This document shows positions 1 to 7,772 of a stretch of DNA of 33,132 nucleotides, in pieces. Under the pieces are notes generated by a model. It did not search any database. It saw nothing but the letters and a program-made list of their open reading frames with translations, and was not told the origin of the DNA. This stretch comes from Phycisphaerales bacterium (GTDB taxonomy: Bacteria; Planctomycetota; Phycisphaerae; WQYP01). A program made the translations under genes and the position numbers. The first letter of the stretch is position 1, and each line of letters opens with the position of its first letter. The stretch spans positions 1 through 33,132 of the forward strand of contig DAHVEJ010000022.1 in assembly GCA_027313145.1 (NCBI GenBank), given 5' to 3'.

Positions 1-66
1 GACGTGGGTGATGATGTGCGAAATCCGCAATCCCAAGGGCGGTAAGGAAAGCATTTATGCCCGTTT

Positions 67-1758
67 TTATACATTCCGTCTGACCACACCGCATAAATGG
101 CCGCCAGGGGCATTGAGAACCGGAAGTTCACCCGTTGGTTCACAATCCAATTGGCGCTGCACCTGGTCCTGCATCATTTCCGGAAGCAGGCAACGCACGG
201 GTGTTACAACATCCGCCGCCGCACCGATATCCAGAACGCGGGCCAATGGGCGGCAGGCAACCACGTCTGGCATTAGAATGCGACCGACGAAAGCGCCTTT
301 CTCGTCCACTACGTATAGAATTTTCGGAGCATGATTGGAATCCAGAAACCGCTCAACAATCGTCCGGTAATTGGTAGATATTGAAATGACTTCGATATTC
401 GACCTGATGCTCGCTTGAAAAGAAATCTCCAGGTTGTCGGGCAGCCTTTTGATCGCGGGACGAATGTTGTCAACCGGACCGCTATAGAGCGAACGTCGAT
501 CCAACAACCGTGCCGTTATCGCAGCGCCGGCAACTGCTAACAATATTGGCACGAAAATACCCAGCGTGTGATGCGTAAGCTCAAGCAGTAGAACAATTGA
601 GGAAACAGGAGCTTGCGTGGTTGCGGCCAATACCGCGCCGGCCCCAATGACGGCATAACTCCCCGGAGTTGCGCCTGGCCAGACAAGCGACCAGAGATGG
701 CCAAAAAATCCGCCGAAGACAGCTCCGATTGTGATGCTGGGTGTAAAAAGACCGCCTGGCGCGCCGCTGCCCAGGCAACCGGAGGTGGCCAACGGTTTGA
801 GGAAAATCAGCGCCAGCAGCAGTGGCAGGCCCAGTTTATTGGTAAATGTTAGTTCCGTGACATCCTTACCGTTACCCAATAACTGCGGAAATGCAATGGC
901 AACACACCCCAATAGTGTGAACATCAAAAGCGGTGCCATCATAGTCCAGCCGCGCTGCGGCTTATGCCCATCCGCCCAAATAACCAAACGTATAAATAAC
1001 ACTGATACAATTCCGGCCAGCGGGCCGAAGGCCAGTGCCCAGACCAGTTGCCCGGCCATAAAAGTATAATGGGGTACCAGGTAGGTGGCATGGTTGGGCA
1101 GCGTCAGCCAGGAAACCGCCGTGGCCACGAAGGACGCAGTTATGGCAGGAATAATCAGCGGCAAGGCCATAGTACCAAGCAATACTTCAAGCGCAAACAG
1201 GGCACCCCCGAGCGGCACATTATAGACAGCTCCCATACCCGCACCGGCTCCGCACGCGACCAAAAAACGTCTTTCCGCCGGTTCTAACTTAGTCCACCGG
1301 GAAAGTACGCTGGCAACGGCGGCACCCACTTGCTTGGGTGCCCCTTCCCGCCCCAGCGATGCGCCCATGCCAACAATGGTCATCGATAGTGCCGCTTGGA
1401 TCCCGGTACGAATGAACGGCAAGTAACCGGATCGAAACCAGATGGCGTTGGATATGTCGCTATCCTTCCCCGGCCAATAGTGCTTCAGCAGCCAGATCAC
1501 CACGGTTGCCAACATACCTGCGGCCGCCATAATCCAAATGTGCCGCCACGGTGAAACAAGTTCAGCGGCACGCTGAAAATCACCGGAACTGTAGGAATAT
1601 GACCAATGTTGCACCACCGCCAGCAGTGCCATCAGCAAAGACGCCCCCAGCCCGGCACCGATACCGGTAATCACAACCAGCAACCAGAATCGTGGTGAAA
1701 AATTCAATGCCACGTAACCCGATGAATCATTGGGTTGTATGAATGGCATTGTTTTCAT
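67..1758 (-). CDS. ClC-family chloride channel / H+-Cl- antiporter with C-terminal CBS-like region
   Basis: This 563-residue membrane protein has the ClC fold: about ten hydrophobic segments from residue 20 to 425, then a soluble tail of roughly 130 residues resembling a CBS pair. The filter motif GREGAP is at 136-141 with the gating glutamate E138, and GLFTP is at 336-340. The first anion-binding loop, usually GSGIP, is replaced by GKDSD around 97-101, so the anion site is not standard. ClC proteins move Cl- or other anions across the inner membrane, often with proton exchange, and help in acid resistance. The gene lies 10 bases after the truncated P-type ATPase on the same strand, so co-transcription is likely. 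Family is clear; ion, and channel versus antiporter, cannot be read from sequence. No clear ribosome site precedes the ATG; a second ATG is three codons in. Confidence 0.9.
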   Translation of the reverse strand: MKTMPFIQPNDSSGYVALNFSPRFWLLVVITGIGAGLGASLLMALLAVVQHWSYSYSSGDFQRAAELVSPWRHIWIMAAAGMLATVVIWLLKHYWPGKDSDISNAIWFRSGYLPFIRTGIQAALSMTIVGMGASLGREGAPKQVGAAVASVLSRWTKLEPAERRFLVACGAGAGMGAVYNVPLGGALFALEVLLGTMALPLIIPAITASFVATAVSWLTLPNHATYLVPHYTFMAGQLVWALAFGPLAGIVSVLFIRLVIWADGHKPQRGWTMMAPLLMFTLLGCVAIAFPQLLGNGKDVTELTFTNKLGLPLLLALIFLKPLATSGCLGSGAPGGLFTPSITIGAVFGGFFGHLWSLVWPGATPGSYAVIGAGAVLAATTQAPVSSIVLLLELTHHTLGIFVPILLAVAGAAITARLLDRRSLYSGPVDNIRPAIKRLPDNLEISFQASIRSNIEVISISTNYRTIVERFLDSNHAPKILYVVDEKGAFVGRILMPDVVACRPLARVLDIGAAADVVTPVRCLLPEMMQDQVQRQLDCEPTGELPVLNAPGGHLCGVVRRNV

Positions 1759-1768
1759 TATTGTTTTC

Positions 1769-2755
1769 TCATGTACTCACGAGGCGACGCATTAACGGCT
1801 TTTTAACAACGTCCAGAATGAACATCATAACAATAGTGGCGGCCAGCAATCCCAGCACCATCATAATGGGCACCGGAGCCATTAAAATTCCAAACACCGC
1901 CATTGCCGATACCACGACCACATCTCCGGCGGTGGCACAGAGTAAAAATGTTCCGGGCCGCGATTTCCAGAAAGCGCGACTTTCACGCACCAGATACACT
2001 GTGGCCAAGCCGCTGAATACCAACGCCAGAAAGACCAGCGTTTGTGTTGCCGGCAACTTCATGAAATGTCGGCCCATATAAAATACCGCGAAGCAGTATA
2101 AGAGCCAGGAGATGGCAATCACAGCAGACGACCACATCAATACACGAATATTCCAACGATCCGGATGGGGTGACGGCGTAACACGATCACTGGCCAGTGA
2201 CATCGTGACAAAATCATTGGCGAATAACAGCAGTAAAATCAGCCGGGGCGTGATTACCAGTGAACCGGTTAAAGCCGACTGATCAACTTCTATATTGCCC
2301 TGAATCAGATGGGCATCTGCGGGAACCATGTCTCCCATACGCAGATAAATACAATCACCGGGCACCAGATCACGGGCGGGCACTGGTAGCCATTTGCCAT
2401 CGCGCATGACGCGGGCGTTTATCTCCAGCCGGTGGCGGAGAATTTCCAAGGCCGCCTGTGCGCGGCCCTCTTCAACAAATCCCAACACCGCATTGCCGAC
2501 CAGCAGCAAGGCAATAATAATCGCTTCAACCGGTTTACGCAGAGCCATTTCCAGGATGAAGGTGATCTCCAGCATCCATGGAACCGGTGCCCAGAACTTC
2601 ATAAGAAAAGCACGAATGGGATGCGACTTTGGCTCGAGGACGGCGTTGGGGCCAAATTTTTTCAGCCGCTCCGCCGCCTCCTGCGTTGAAAGCCCTTTAA
2701 CGGCACCAATCGTTGGAATGGTGGCGAGATTGGGGGCGGTAACGGACGGAGCCAT
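1769..2755 (-). CDS. P-type (PMA-like) H+-ATPase remnant lacking the phosphorylation and nucleotide-binding domains
   Basis: Residues 1-164 match the N-terminus, first membrane pair and actuator domain of plasma-membrane-type (P3A) H+-ATPases, including VPGD (131-134), GDMVPAD (141-147) and the start of the actuator loop VDQSALTG (157-164). The sequence then jumps directly into the M5-M6 region (LLLLFANDFVTMSLASD, about 174-190) and continues to the C-terminus. The DKTGT phosphorylation site and the whole P and N domains, several hundred residues in a family of about 800-900, are absent, and the TGES catalytic motif is cut to TGS. The join keeps the frame and the rest of the ORF is intact. 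An AAGGA ribosome site lies about 10 bases before the ATG. As shown it cannot be an ATP-driven pump; it may be a deletion relic, a repurposed membrane protein, or an assembly collapse. Confidence 0.85.
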   Translation of the reverse strand: MAPSVTAPNLATIPTIGAVKGLSTQEAAERLKKFGPNAVLEPKSHPIRAFLMKFWAPVPWMLEITFILEMALRKPVEAIIIALLLVGNAVLGFVEEGRAQAALEILRHRLEINARVMRDGKWLPVPARDLVPGDCIYLRMGDMVPADAHLIQGNIEVDQSALTGSLVITPRLILLLLFANDFVTMSLASDRVTPSPHPDRWNIRVLMWSSAVIAISWLLYCFAVFYMGRHFMKLPATQTLVFLALVFSGLATVYLVRESRAFWKSRPGTFLLCATAGDVVVVSAMAVFGILMAPVPIMMVLGLLAATIVMMFILDVVKKPLMRRLVST

Positions 2756-2879
2756 GGGATTATTTCCTTTTCACACCCAAGCTCCGCCACGATCACCAGC
2801 GCCAAAGACCGAAGATGCCTGGCGAGCCAACGGGCGATGCTCGCTGTTATTCTCGTAGAGGCACTCCATTCAGGCGTGA

Positions 2880-3428
2880 TCACGCCTTAAAGAAACCGGG
2901 TTCCGGCGTAACCGCATGGGATTCGGTTCGAGAAGCGGTACGCACCAGTATCTGGTGGGCCTTTTCAACTTCGCTATCTGTTCCGTGCAAAATCACCAGA
3001 AACTTGCTCATCTTGATATCGGTTTCATATTGCAGAACACTATTTTTGGGAATGCCCAGACTATAGAACACCGCTCCCAACGCTGAGAGGCCGCCCACAA
3101 CAACCGCCCCTTCGATCGCGCCAAATATCCATCCCGCCAGCGGGCCGAGCACAAACAACGGACCAATACCCGGCACCATAAACATGGCGGAGCCAAACAG
3201 CAGGCCCATAAGGCCGCCCCAGATGGCACCATATTTTCCCCAGAGCACCGCTCGTTCCGGTGCGTTGTAATAGCCCAGCACATGCTGCTCGTTTTCCATC
3301 CCCTTGCCAAGAATGGAAAGTTTTTTCATATCAAAGCCGGCCTTCTGAAGTTCCTTGACGGCATCCTCCGCCCCTTCATGACTCTCGTAGGTTGCCACCA
3401 CCAAATTTTCAACAGTATCAGCGGACAT
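2880..3428 (-). CDS. DUF1269 / general-stress-protein-17M-like membrane protein
   Basis: The 182-residue protein begins with a small alpha/beta domain (residues 8-45: NLVVATYESHEGAEDAVKEL, then SILGKG) of the type found in general stress protein 17M and DUF1269 proteins. A glycine-rich hydrophobic hairpin follows (about 64-125, with GLMGLLFGSAMFMVPGIG), then a second alpha/beta segment (FLVILHGTDSEVEKAHQIL). Proteins of this type are stress-associated and have no defined biochemical activity. AAGGAG sits 7 bases before the ATG, which fixes the start. It is first in a same-strand run with the ATPase remnant and the ClC gene, but 124 bases separate it from the ATPase start, so a separate promoter for the latter is possible. 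Confidence 0.8.
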   Translation of the reverse strand: MSADTVENLVVATYESHEGAEDAVKELQKAGFDMKKLSILGKGMENEQHVLGYYNAPERAVLWGKYGAIWGGLMGLLFGSAMFMVPGIGPLFVLGPLAGWIFGAIEGAVVVGGLSALGAVFYSLGIPKNSVLQYETDIKMSKFLVILHGTDSEVEKAHQILVRTASRTESHAVTPEPGFFKA

Positions 3429-3692
3429 CAGTTACTCCTTAAAAAAGCAACAACGATTGCCGTACAATTATTCTAGTTGCCACGCAAGCACTTTTCCTTC
3501 AATATTTCAACCTCCATCGTGGGCCTGTTTCCAATACGGAATAGAGAAATGGGCTCCAAGTTTGGTGATTGGATGTAAATGAGCGACTATAATTCACTGC
3601 ATGGCTGACGGTTACGTAAGGGGATCATACCCTTTAATCAGCGCAGGCCGGCGGCGGAAATACGCCGGGAAATTGTGGTTGGGATAAATATT

Positions 3693-5006
3693 ATGGCCGA
3701 GCCTTCGCGACCTGACGAATCTCTGTCGGCTCCGGGGGCCTCTTCCGCAACAAGTCTGGCGGAGCAGATTCGCCGCGGGCGGATGCTTTTTATTGCCATG
3801 GCCGTCGCCTATACGTTGGGTAATTTTAACGACAACTTCAATAAACAGGCGGTAAGCCTGCTGGCGCTTAGCCACCATCACACCGGACTGCCCGGCCTGA
3901 TCACCATTTTATTTACCATTCCATTTCTGCTGTTTTACGCGGCGGCGGGTTGGTTGGCGGATCGGTTTCCCCGGCGCAGCGTCATCATCGCCTCAAAAGC
4001 CATGGAACTGATCTTTTTGAGCCTGGGTGCCGTGGGCATTATGACGTTAAATTGGCCTCTGATCGTGATCGTTATTTTTTTGATGGCTGTTCAAGCCACT
4101 ATTTTCGGCCCGGCTTTAAGCGGTTGCATTCCCGATGTGTACCCGGAAAGCTATGTGGTTCATGCCAACGCCCGGCTTACATCGGTCACAACTGCCGGAA
4201 TTTTATTGGGAGTTGTCGCCGCGGGACTGGTGCTGAATCTTAAGGGAACAGTTCATGGCCTGCCGCTGGGGCGACTCATAGCGGCGTGCTCGCTGGTTGG
4301 AGTCTCCGTTATTGGGCTGCTGGTGAGTTTTGGGGTTCCCTATCGACCGGCGGGCAATCCCAAAGAGCCTTTTCCATGGCTCGGTCCCGTGAGTTCATTG
4401 CAGGACTTGTGGGGTTTGCGAACTGATGGCCTACTGACGGCTTCCATCATCACTTATGCCTATTTCTGGTTCATTGCCGGCTTGCAGATTCTTTTCATTA
4501 ACAAAATGGGCAAGGTACAATTTGGATTAAGCGACGCCACCACCAGTTATCTTGCTCTGGCGGAAATGCTGGGCGTGGCGCTTGGATCGTTGGCGGCCGG
4601 CAAAATAATAGCCAAAGACAACGGCTTGTGGATTACCCCGAGAGCCACGGGCACGCTGGCCGTATTTTTGGCACTTTCGGGCATGGCACCGGTTTTCCCC
4701 GGTCCCGGAAAAATCATATTTTTGCTTTCCATGTTAGCTTGTGCGGGTGTGGCCGGCGGACTGATGATGGTGCCGCTGGGAAGTTTTTTTCAAACGCGGC
4801 CCGCTCCCGATAAACGCGGTCGCGTGATTGCCGCATCCGGGTTCGCCGCCTCCACGGGTTTGCTGGTGGCGGGAATCCTATACATCCCTCTGCAAAAGTA
4901 CATGCAGTCTTCGACTATTTTCATACTCATGGGCCTGCTGACCCTACCGGTGGCCATCGCGATTAAACCATTCTTTAAGCGACGCAAAACTAAACTGATG
5001 GCCTAG
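3693..5006 (+). CDS. MFS transporter, LplT-like (lysophospholipid transporter type)
   Basis: A 437-residue polytopic protein with about 12 hydrophobic segments. The first segment carries FNDNFNK, typical of the LplT/Aas-type MFS group that flips lysophospholipids inward for re-acylation. The loop between segments 2 and 3 has the MFS motif A variant GWLADRFPRR. The ATG is preferred because GGGA lies 8 bases upstream; an in-frame GTG 18 bases earlier would add MVGINI. It stands alone on the plus strand between two minus-strand units, and no acyltransferase gene adjoins it, so the substrate is uncertain. The roughly 250 bases upstream hold the divergent control region shared with the stress-protein gene. 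Confidence 0.8.
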   Translation: MAEPSRPDESLSAPGASSATSLAEQIRRGRMLFIAMAVAYTLGNFNDNFNKQAVSLLALSHHHTGLPGLITILFTIPFLLFYAAAGWLADRFPRRSVIIASKAMELIFLSLGAVGIMTLNWPLIVIVIFLMAVQATIFGPALSGCIPDVYPESYVVHANARLTSVTTAGILLGVVAAGLVLNLKGTVHGLPLGRLIAACSLVGVSVIGLLVSFGVPYRPAGNPKEPFPWLGPVSSLQDLWGLRTDGLLTASIITYAYFWFIAGLQILFINKMGKVQFGLSDATTSYLALAEMLGVALGSLAAGKIIAKDNGLWITPRATGTLAVFLALSGMAPVFPGPGKIIFLLSMLACAGVAGGLMMVPLGSFFQTRPAPDKRGRVIAASGFAASTGLLVAGILYIPLQKYMQSSTIFILMGLLTLPVAIAIKPFFKRRKTKLMA

Positions 5007-5226
5007 AATCCTCAATCACATAACCGCGGGAATCGTATGAACCGGGGCCGTTATTTACAACCGCTTTCATCGTACTACCGCTCTTGACCGTTGGAGCACG
5101 GACGGCATGACGATCATTACCGCTGTCAATGGAAAAAAGTTAAAAAACAGGATGGCCGCTGTGATAAACATTAGTACGCAAAGCGTTTCGGAAATACGGT
5201 GTACCGCGCAGCTGTGATTAATTTAT
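5007..5226. other. Intergenic region between convergent MFS and ferritin-like genes
   Basis: No ORF with a ribosome site and no T-tailed hairpin was found in these 220 bases. A poly-A-rich stretch (about 5131-5145) is the only compositional feature. The two flanking genes converge here. Confidence 0.5.
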
Positions 5227-5721
5227 TTACGCGCGCTGATCCGGCTGGGTTACGTCGGGAATGTCCACGCCCAATGCTGTGGCCAAGGCGATTTGGTGGT
5301 CCTGCTCCTGCACCAGGATATTACGGAGATGTTCGGCCATCCCGTATTCACCAATTTCTTCGCATTGGCGGACGCGCCGGCGATAATTGCGGATCGTTTC
5401 ATTTTCATTATCCAGATCAAAACGCAGCATATCCTCCGCCTTATCGGAAGTTTTGACCGGCTTGGGAGTTACCGTCGGCATTCCGCCGAGATAGTCAATT
5501 TGATTGGCCAGGGTGATGGCATGTGAAAGCTCTTCGGCGGCATGAACTTCCAGTTCGGCGGCGATGTTCATGTAGGCCGCCCCTTTGATAACCTGGGAAT
5601 AGACCACGTACGCGATTATCGCCTGGTATTCACGGGCCAAGTCGTCGTTGAGCAAAGCGATAAGATCTTTACGCGCCACCTTGGGTTTGTTTTTTTCAGG
5701 TAAGGATGAATTCGCTGCCAT
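5227..5721 (-). CDS. Bacterioferritin-like ferritin-domain protein
   Basis: A four-helix ferritin-like protein of 164 residues. All six di-iron ligands fit the bacterioferritin spacing: E31, E64 with H67 (EELSH), E108, and E139 with H142 (EQDH). The pairs 31/64, 64/67 and 139/142 have exactly the Bfr intervals. It probably oxidises and stores iron or detoxifies peroxide in the cytoplasm; no haem-binding methionine was assigned. The start is set at MAANSS because AGGAGT lies 9 bases before that ATG; an in-frame upstream ATG (MHSRSNNS) overlaps this ribosome site and is unlikely. A terminator-like hairpin separates it from the glycine-zipper gene upstream, so it probably has its own promoter. 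Confidence 0.88.
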   Translation of the reverse strand: MAANSSLPEKNKPKVARKDLIALLNDDLAREYQAIIAYVVYSQVIKGAAYMNIAAELEVHAAEELSHAITLANQIDYLGGMPTVTPKPVKTSDKAEDMLRFDLDNENETIRNYRRRVRQCEEIGEYGMAEHLRNILVQEQDHQIALATALGVDIPDVTQPDQRA

Positions 5722-5749
5722 TGAATTGTTACTCCTGCTATGCATGCCT

Positions 5750-5798
5750 GTTAAAAGCGAAACGGGGACGTCCCGGCCTGTCGGCAGAAACGTCCCCG
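5750..5798 (-). terminator. Rho-independent terminator after the glycine-zipper gene
   Basis: On the minus strand a perfect 9-bp stem (CGGGGACGT with ACGTCCCCG) closes an 18-base loop and is followed by TTTCGCTTTT. It lies downstream of the glycine-zipper gene and just ahead of the ferritin-like gene, so it could end the first transcript or act as an attenuator for the second. Confidence 0.6.
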
Positions 5799-5799
5799 C

Positions 5800-5893
5800 T
5801 GCACACTAAGCCCCCTACTGCCACTGCCCCACACTACGCGTCCCACATTTACGCGCCCCACTGACCACTTTTCCCCACTAATCCACTATCCAC
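5800..5893 (-). repeat. AGTGG-rich, strand-asymmetric repeat tract
   Basis: Read on the minus strand, this stretch holds at least six AGTGG words plus variants (GTGTGGGG, ATGTGGG, AGTAGGGG) and has strong G-over-C bias. It lies directly after the stop codon of the glycine-zipper gene, before the terminator, so it would form its 3' untranslated region. Spacing is irregular, so it is not a strict tandem array. Confidence 0.5.
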
Positions 5894-5894
5894 T

Positions 5895-6437
5895 TTACTT
5901 TTTTTCGGTGCGTGGTTTTCTGTGATCGATACGCTGCCAGGAATCACGAACGGCGGGTTTGGCTTCGTCCCACGTCAAGCCTGTTTCGCCTTTCCGCTTA
6001 TCCCAATCACGCGCCAGTATCGGCTCACTTTCTTCATAGGTTCGATCATGGTAGTGCACACGTGATTCCCAGCCATACTGATACGCCGGCCCATATTTGT
6101 CATAAGTGGCACCCTTGGCGATGTAAGGCCGCGACGTATACGTGGCACGCCAGAAACCATGTTCAACAGTTGGATCAATATCTTCTGCCAGGGCTTTACC
6201 GGCCAGCCCCCCCGCCACGCCACCGATAACAGCACCCGCGGCCCCACCTACCAGCGTGCCCACAGGACCGGCTACCGTGCCAATGGCGGCACCGGCGGCC
6301 ACGCCGCCAATTACGCCACCCGTGACAGCCCCCACACCGGTTCCCACCGGGTGAGATCCGGCGGCACCGCTAAGCGGATCGCGATTCGCATCATGCTGCG
6401 ACTTTTTCATTTCCTCAGTTTTTTCTTCTGTTTTCAT
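5895..6437 (-). CDS. Glycine-zipper protein, function unknown
   Basis: The 180-residue product has a charged N-terminus (MKTEEKTEEMKKSQHDANRD), a central run of glycine-zipper repeats at about 32-82 (repeats such as GGVIGGVAAGAAIG and GGAAGAVIGG), and a hydrophilic tail rich in Tyr, Trp and charged residues (YGWESRVHYHDRTYEE). Glycine zippers let helices pack in or on membranes. No signal peptide is visible, so insertion from the cytoplasm or soluble assembly are both possible. AGGAG lies about 7 bases before the ATG. It resembles stress-linked hypothetical proteins seen with DUF1269 and DUF3309 genes; no specific function is proposed. Confidence 0.75.
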   Translation of the reverse strand: MKTEEKTEEMKKSQHDANRDPLSGAAGSHPVGTGVGAVTGGVIGGVAAGAAIGTVAGPVGTLVGGAAGAVIGGVAGGLAGKALAEDIDPTVEHGFWRATYTSRPYIAKGATYDKYGPAYQYGWESRVHYHDRTYEESEPILARDWDKRKGETGLTWDEAKPAVRDSWQRIDHRKPRTEKK

Positions 6438-6644
6438 ATACCAGCTCCTAGCAAAGCGATGAGATAAAAATTATGCTCACAGACCAAATCCATGAATGCC
6501 CATAATCAACAAACAGAAGAATATGCAATCTTCATGCCAATACCAGAATTATCCGCGTGCACCCTTCCATCGCTTATGTATGTGCGAAATGGTGATTATC
6601 CGGCGATGCCCCAGGTAAAAGAACATTACGGGCAGAAAGGCCTA

Positions 6645-6677
6645 ACCGGACAAAATGCCGCAGACAAATTGTCCGGT
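6645..6677. repeat. Inverted repeat ACCGGACAA ... TTGTCCGGT
   Basis: Perfect 9-bp arms (6645-6653 and 6669-6677) enclose 15 bases. The right arm is part of GACAAATTGTCCGGT, which recurs in inverse orientation at 9405-9419. It lies about 150 bases upstream of the diguanylate cyclase start, where an operator or an RNA hairpin would be plausible. Confidence 0.6.
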
Positions 6678-6759
6678 CGACGCGGCTTATTGGCTAAAAT
6701 ACGGTGCAAACCCACCTGATTTAGCCGATATTGTCGATGCGGCACAGAAATTGCATTGA
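6655..6759 (+). CDS. Possible 34-residue ORF, weakly supported
   Basis: This short frame encodes MPQTNCPVDAAYW, then a stretch reading NPPDLADIVDAAQKLH, and ends in TGA. Its composition looks protein-like, and its last part is partly repeated in the region near 9.8 kb. There is no ribosome site before the ATG and an in-frame stop lies just upstream. It is either a very small gene or, more likely, the tail of a decayed one. A 75-residue frame overlapping it (from 6492) looks less protein-like. Confidence 0.2.
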   Translation: MPQTNCPVDAAYWLKYGANPPDLADIVDAAQKLH

Positions 6760-6822
6760 ACGGTGGGGGAGAGATGTCTGAGATGGGCTTAATGTCAGGG
6801 AAAGAGATATTAAGGATCATCC

Positions 6823-7740
6823 ATGAGCGAGGCCTTGTCGCAATTAATAGATCGGCCTGATAGCCGCTTGTGTCAAACATTCCAAAAAAGCGGAAAGGTT
6901 AAAGAAGCCATGGTAGCCTGCGCTCGCGATCTATCCACCGCAAATCAAACTCTGAAAAAACAGCTCACCGCACACGACGCCTTAGATGGCGTGCGGGAAG
7001 CACTTTTGTCCTGCGAAAGCGTTGAAGCCACCGTGCGCCATTGCGCGGAAGAACTGGAGAGACTAAGCGCGACTGTCGCCGAGGAGATTTCCACCCGCGC
7101 AGACCTTGAAGAAAAATTAAAAATCACCGAGTTGCTGGGAGATAAGCACCGATTCCTGGCATTTCATGATGCACTTACCGGGTTGGCCAACCGCGCCTTA
7201 TTTACCGATCGCTTGGATCAGGCATTGGCCCAGGGGCAGCGCCACGGTCGCCCCTTCGTAGTGTTCTTCATAGATCTTGATAATTTTAAGCAGATTAATG
7301 ACACCTGCGGACATAATGCGGGAGACAAGGTTCTGCACCTGGTCGGGGAGCGTCTGCAGGCGTGCGTGCGCGATGAGGACACTGTCAGCCGCGCGGGAGG
7401 CGATGAATTCCTTTGCCTGTTGATGGAAGTCATGCAAGAAGCCGTTGTCGCCGATATTGCGCAATGCATGATCGACCTTGTGGCAAAAGCCGATGATTCC
7501 ACCGGCGTTAAAGCCACTGTAAAACTCAGCATCGGCATAGCCATGTGTCCCCGTGACGGCGTCTCCGCTGAAATGCTATTGAAAAATGCTGATACGGCAA
7601 TGTACAAAGCGAAAGCGGACAGCTCGGGCTATTGTTTCGCCAGCAGCCTGGGTTCGGCGAAAATCCACGCGTGGGAAAAGCCGGGTAAAATTAATAGCGA
7701 TGAGAGAATCAGCTCAGCGCTGCGGATGCGGTTGCCCTGA
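6823..7740 (+). CDS. GGDEF-domain diguanylate cyclase
   Basis: A 305-residue protein predicted to make cyclic di-GMP from two GTP. Residues 1-108 are mostly helical, including a probable coiled coil (75-105), with no membrane segment or known sensor domain. The catalytic domain starts at HDALTGLANR (115-124) and has FFIDLDNFKQIND (148-160) and an intact GGDEF at 192-196. The product-inhibition site RxxD is present (RDED, 183-186) five residues before GGDEF, so feedback control is expected. AAGGA lies about 7 bases before the ATG. The N-terminus is probably a cytoplasmic signal-input or dimerisation region. It stands alone, convergent with the DUF3494 gene. Confidence 0.92.
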   Translation: MSEALSQLIDRPDSRLCQTFQKSGKVKEAMVACARDLSTANQTLKKQLTAHDALDGVREALLSCESVEATVRHCAEELERLSATVAEEISTRADLEEKLKITELLGDKHRFLAFHDALTGLANRALFTDRLDQALAQGQRHGRPFVVFFIDLDNFKQINDTCGHNAGDKVLHLVGERLQACVRDEDTVSRAGGDEFLCLLMEVMQEAVVADIAQCMIDLVAKADDSTGVKATVKLSIGIAMCPRDGVSAEMLLKNADTAMYKAKADSSGYCFASSLGSAKIHAWEKPGKINSDERISSALRMRLP

Positions 7741-7772
7741 TGCCATTCACGCCGGCAGCTATGAACAACTCT

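Noticed and set aside
2662-2883. 73-codon minus-strand frame starting on the stress-protein stop codon (GTGA overlap)
   Set aside because: Translational coupling is possible, but it runs out of frame into the ATPase remnant and its sequence is low-complexity Arg/Pro-rich at the end.
6492-6719. Plus-strand open frame of 75 codons upstream of the diguanylate cyclase
   Set aside because: No ribosome site, and the composition does not look like a protein; a palindrome lies inside it.
6774-6860. 28-codon frame MSEMGLMSGKEILRII overlapping the cyclase start
   Set aside because: It resembles the first helix of aldolase-type proteins only by chance-level similarity and the purine-rich site is too close to the ATG.
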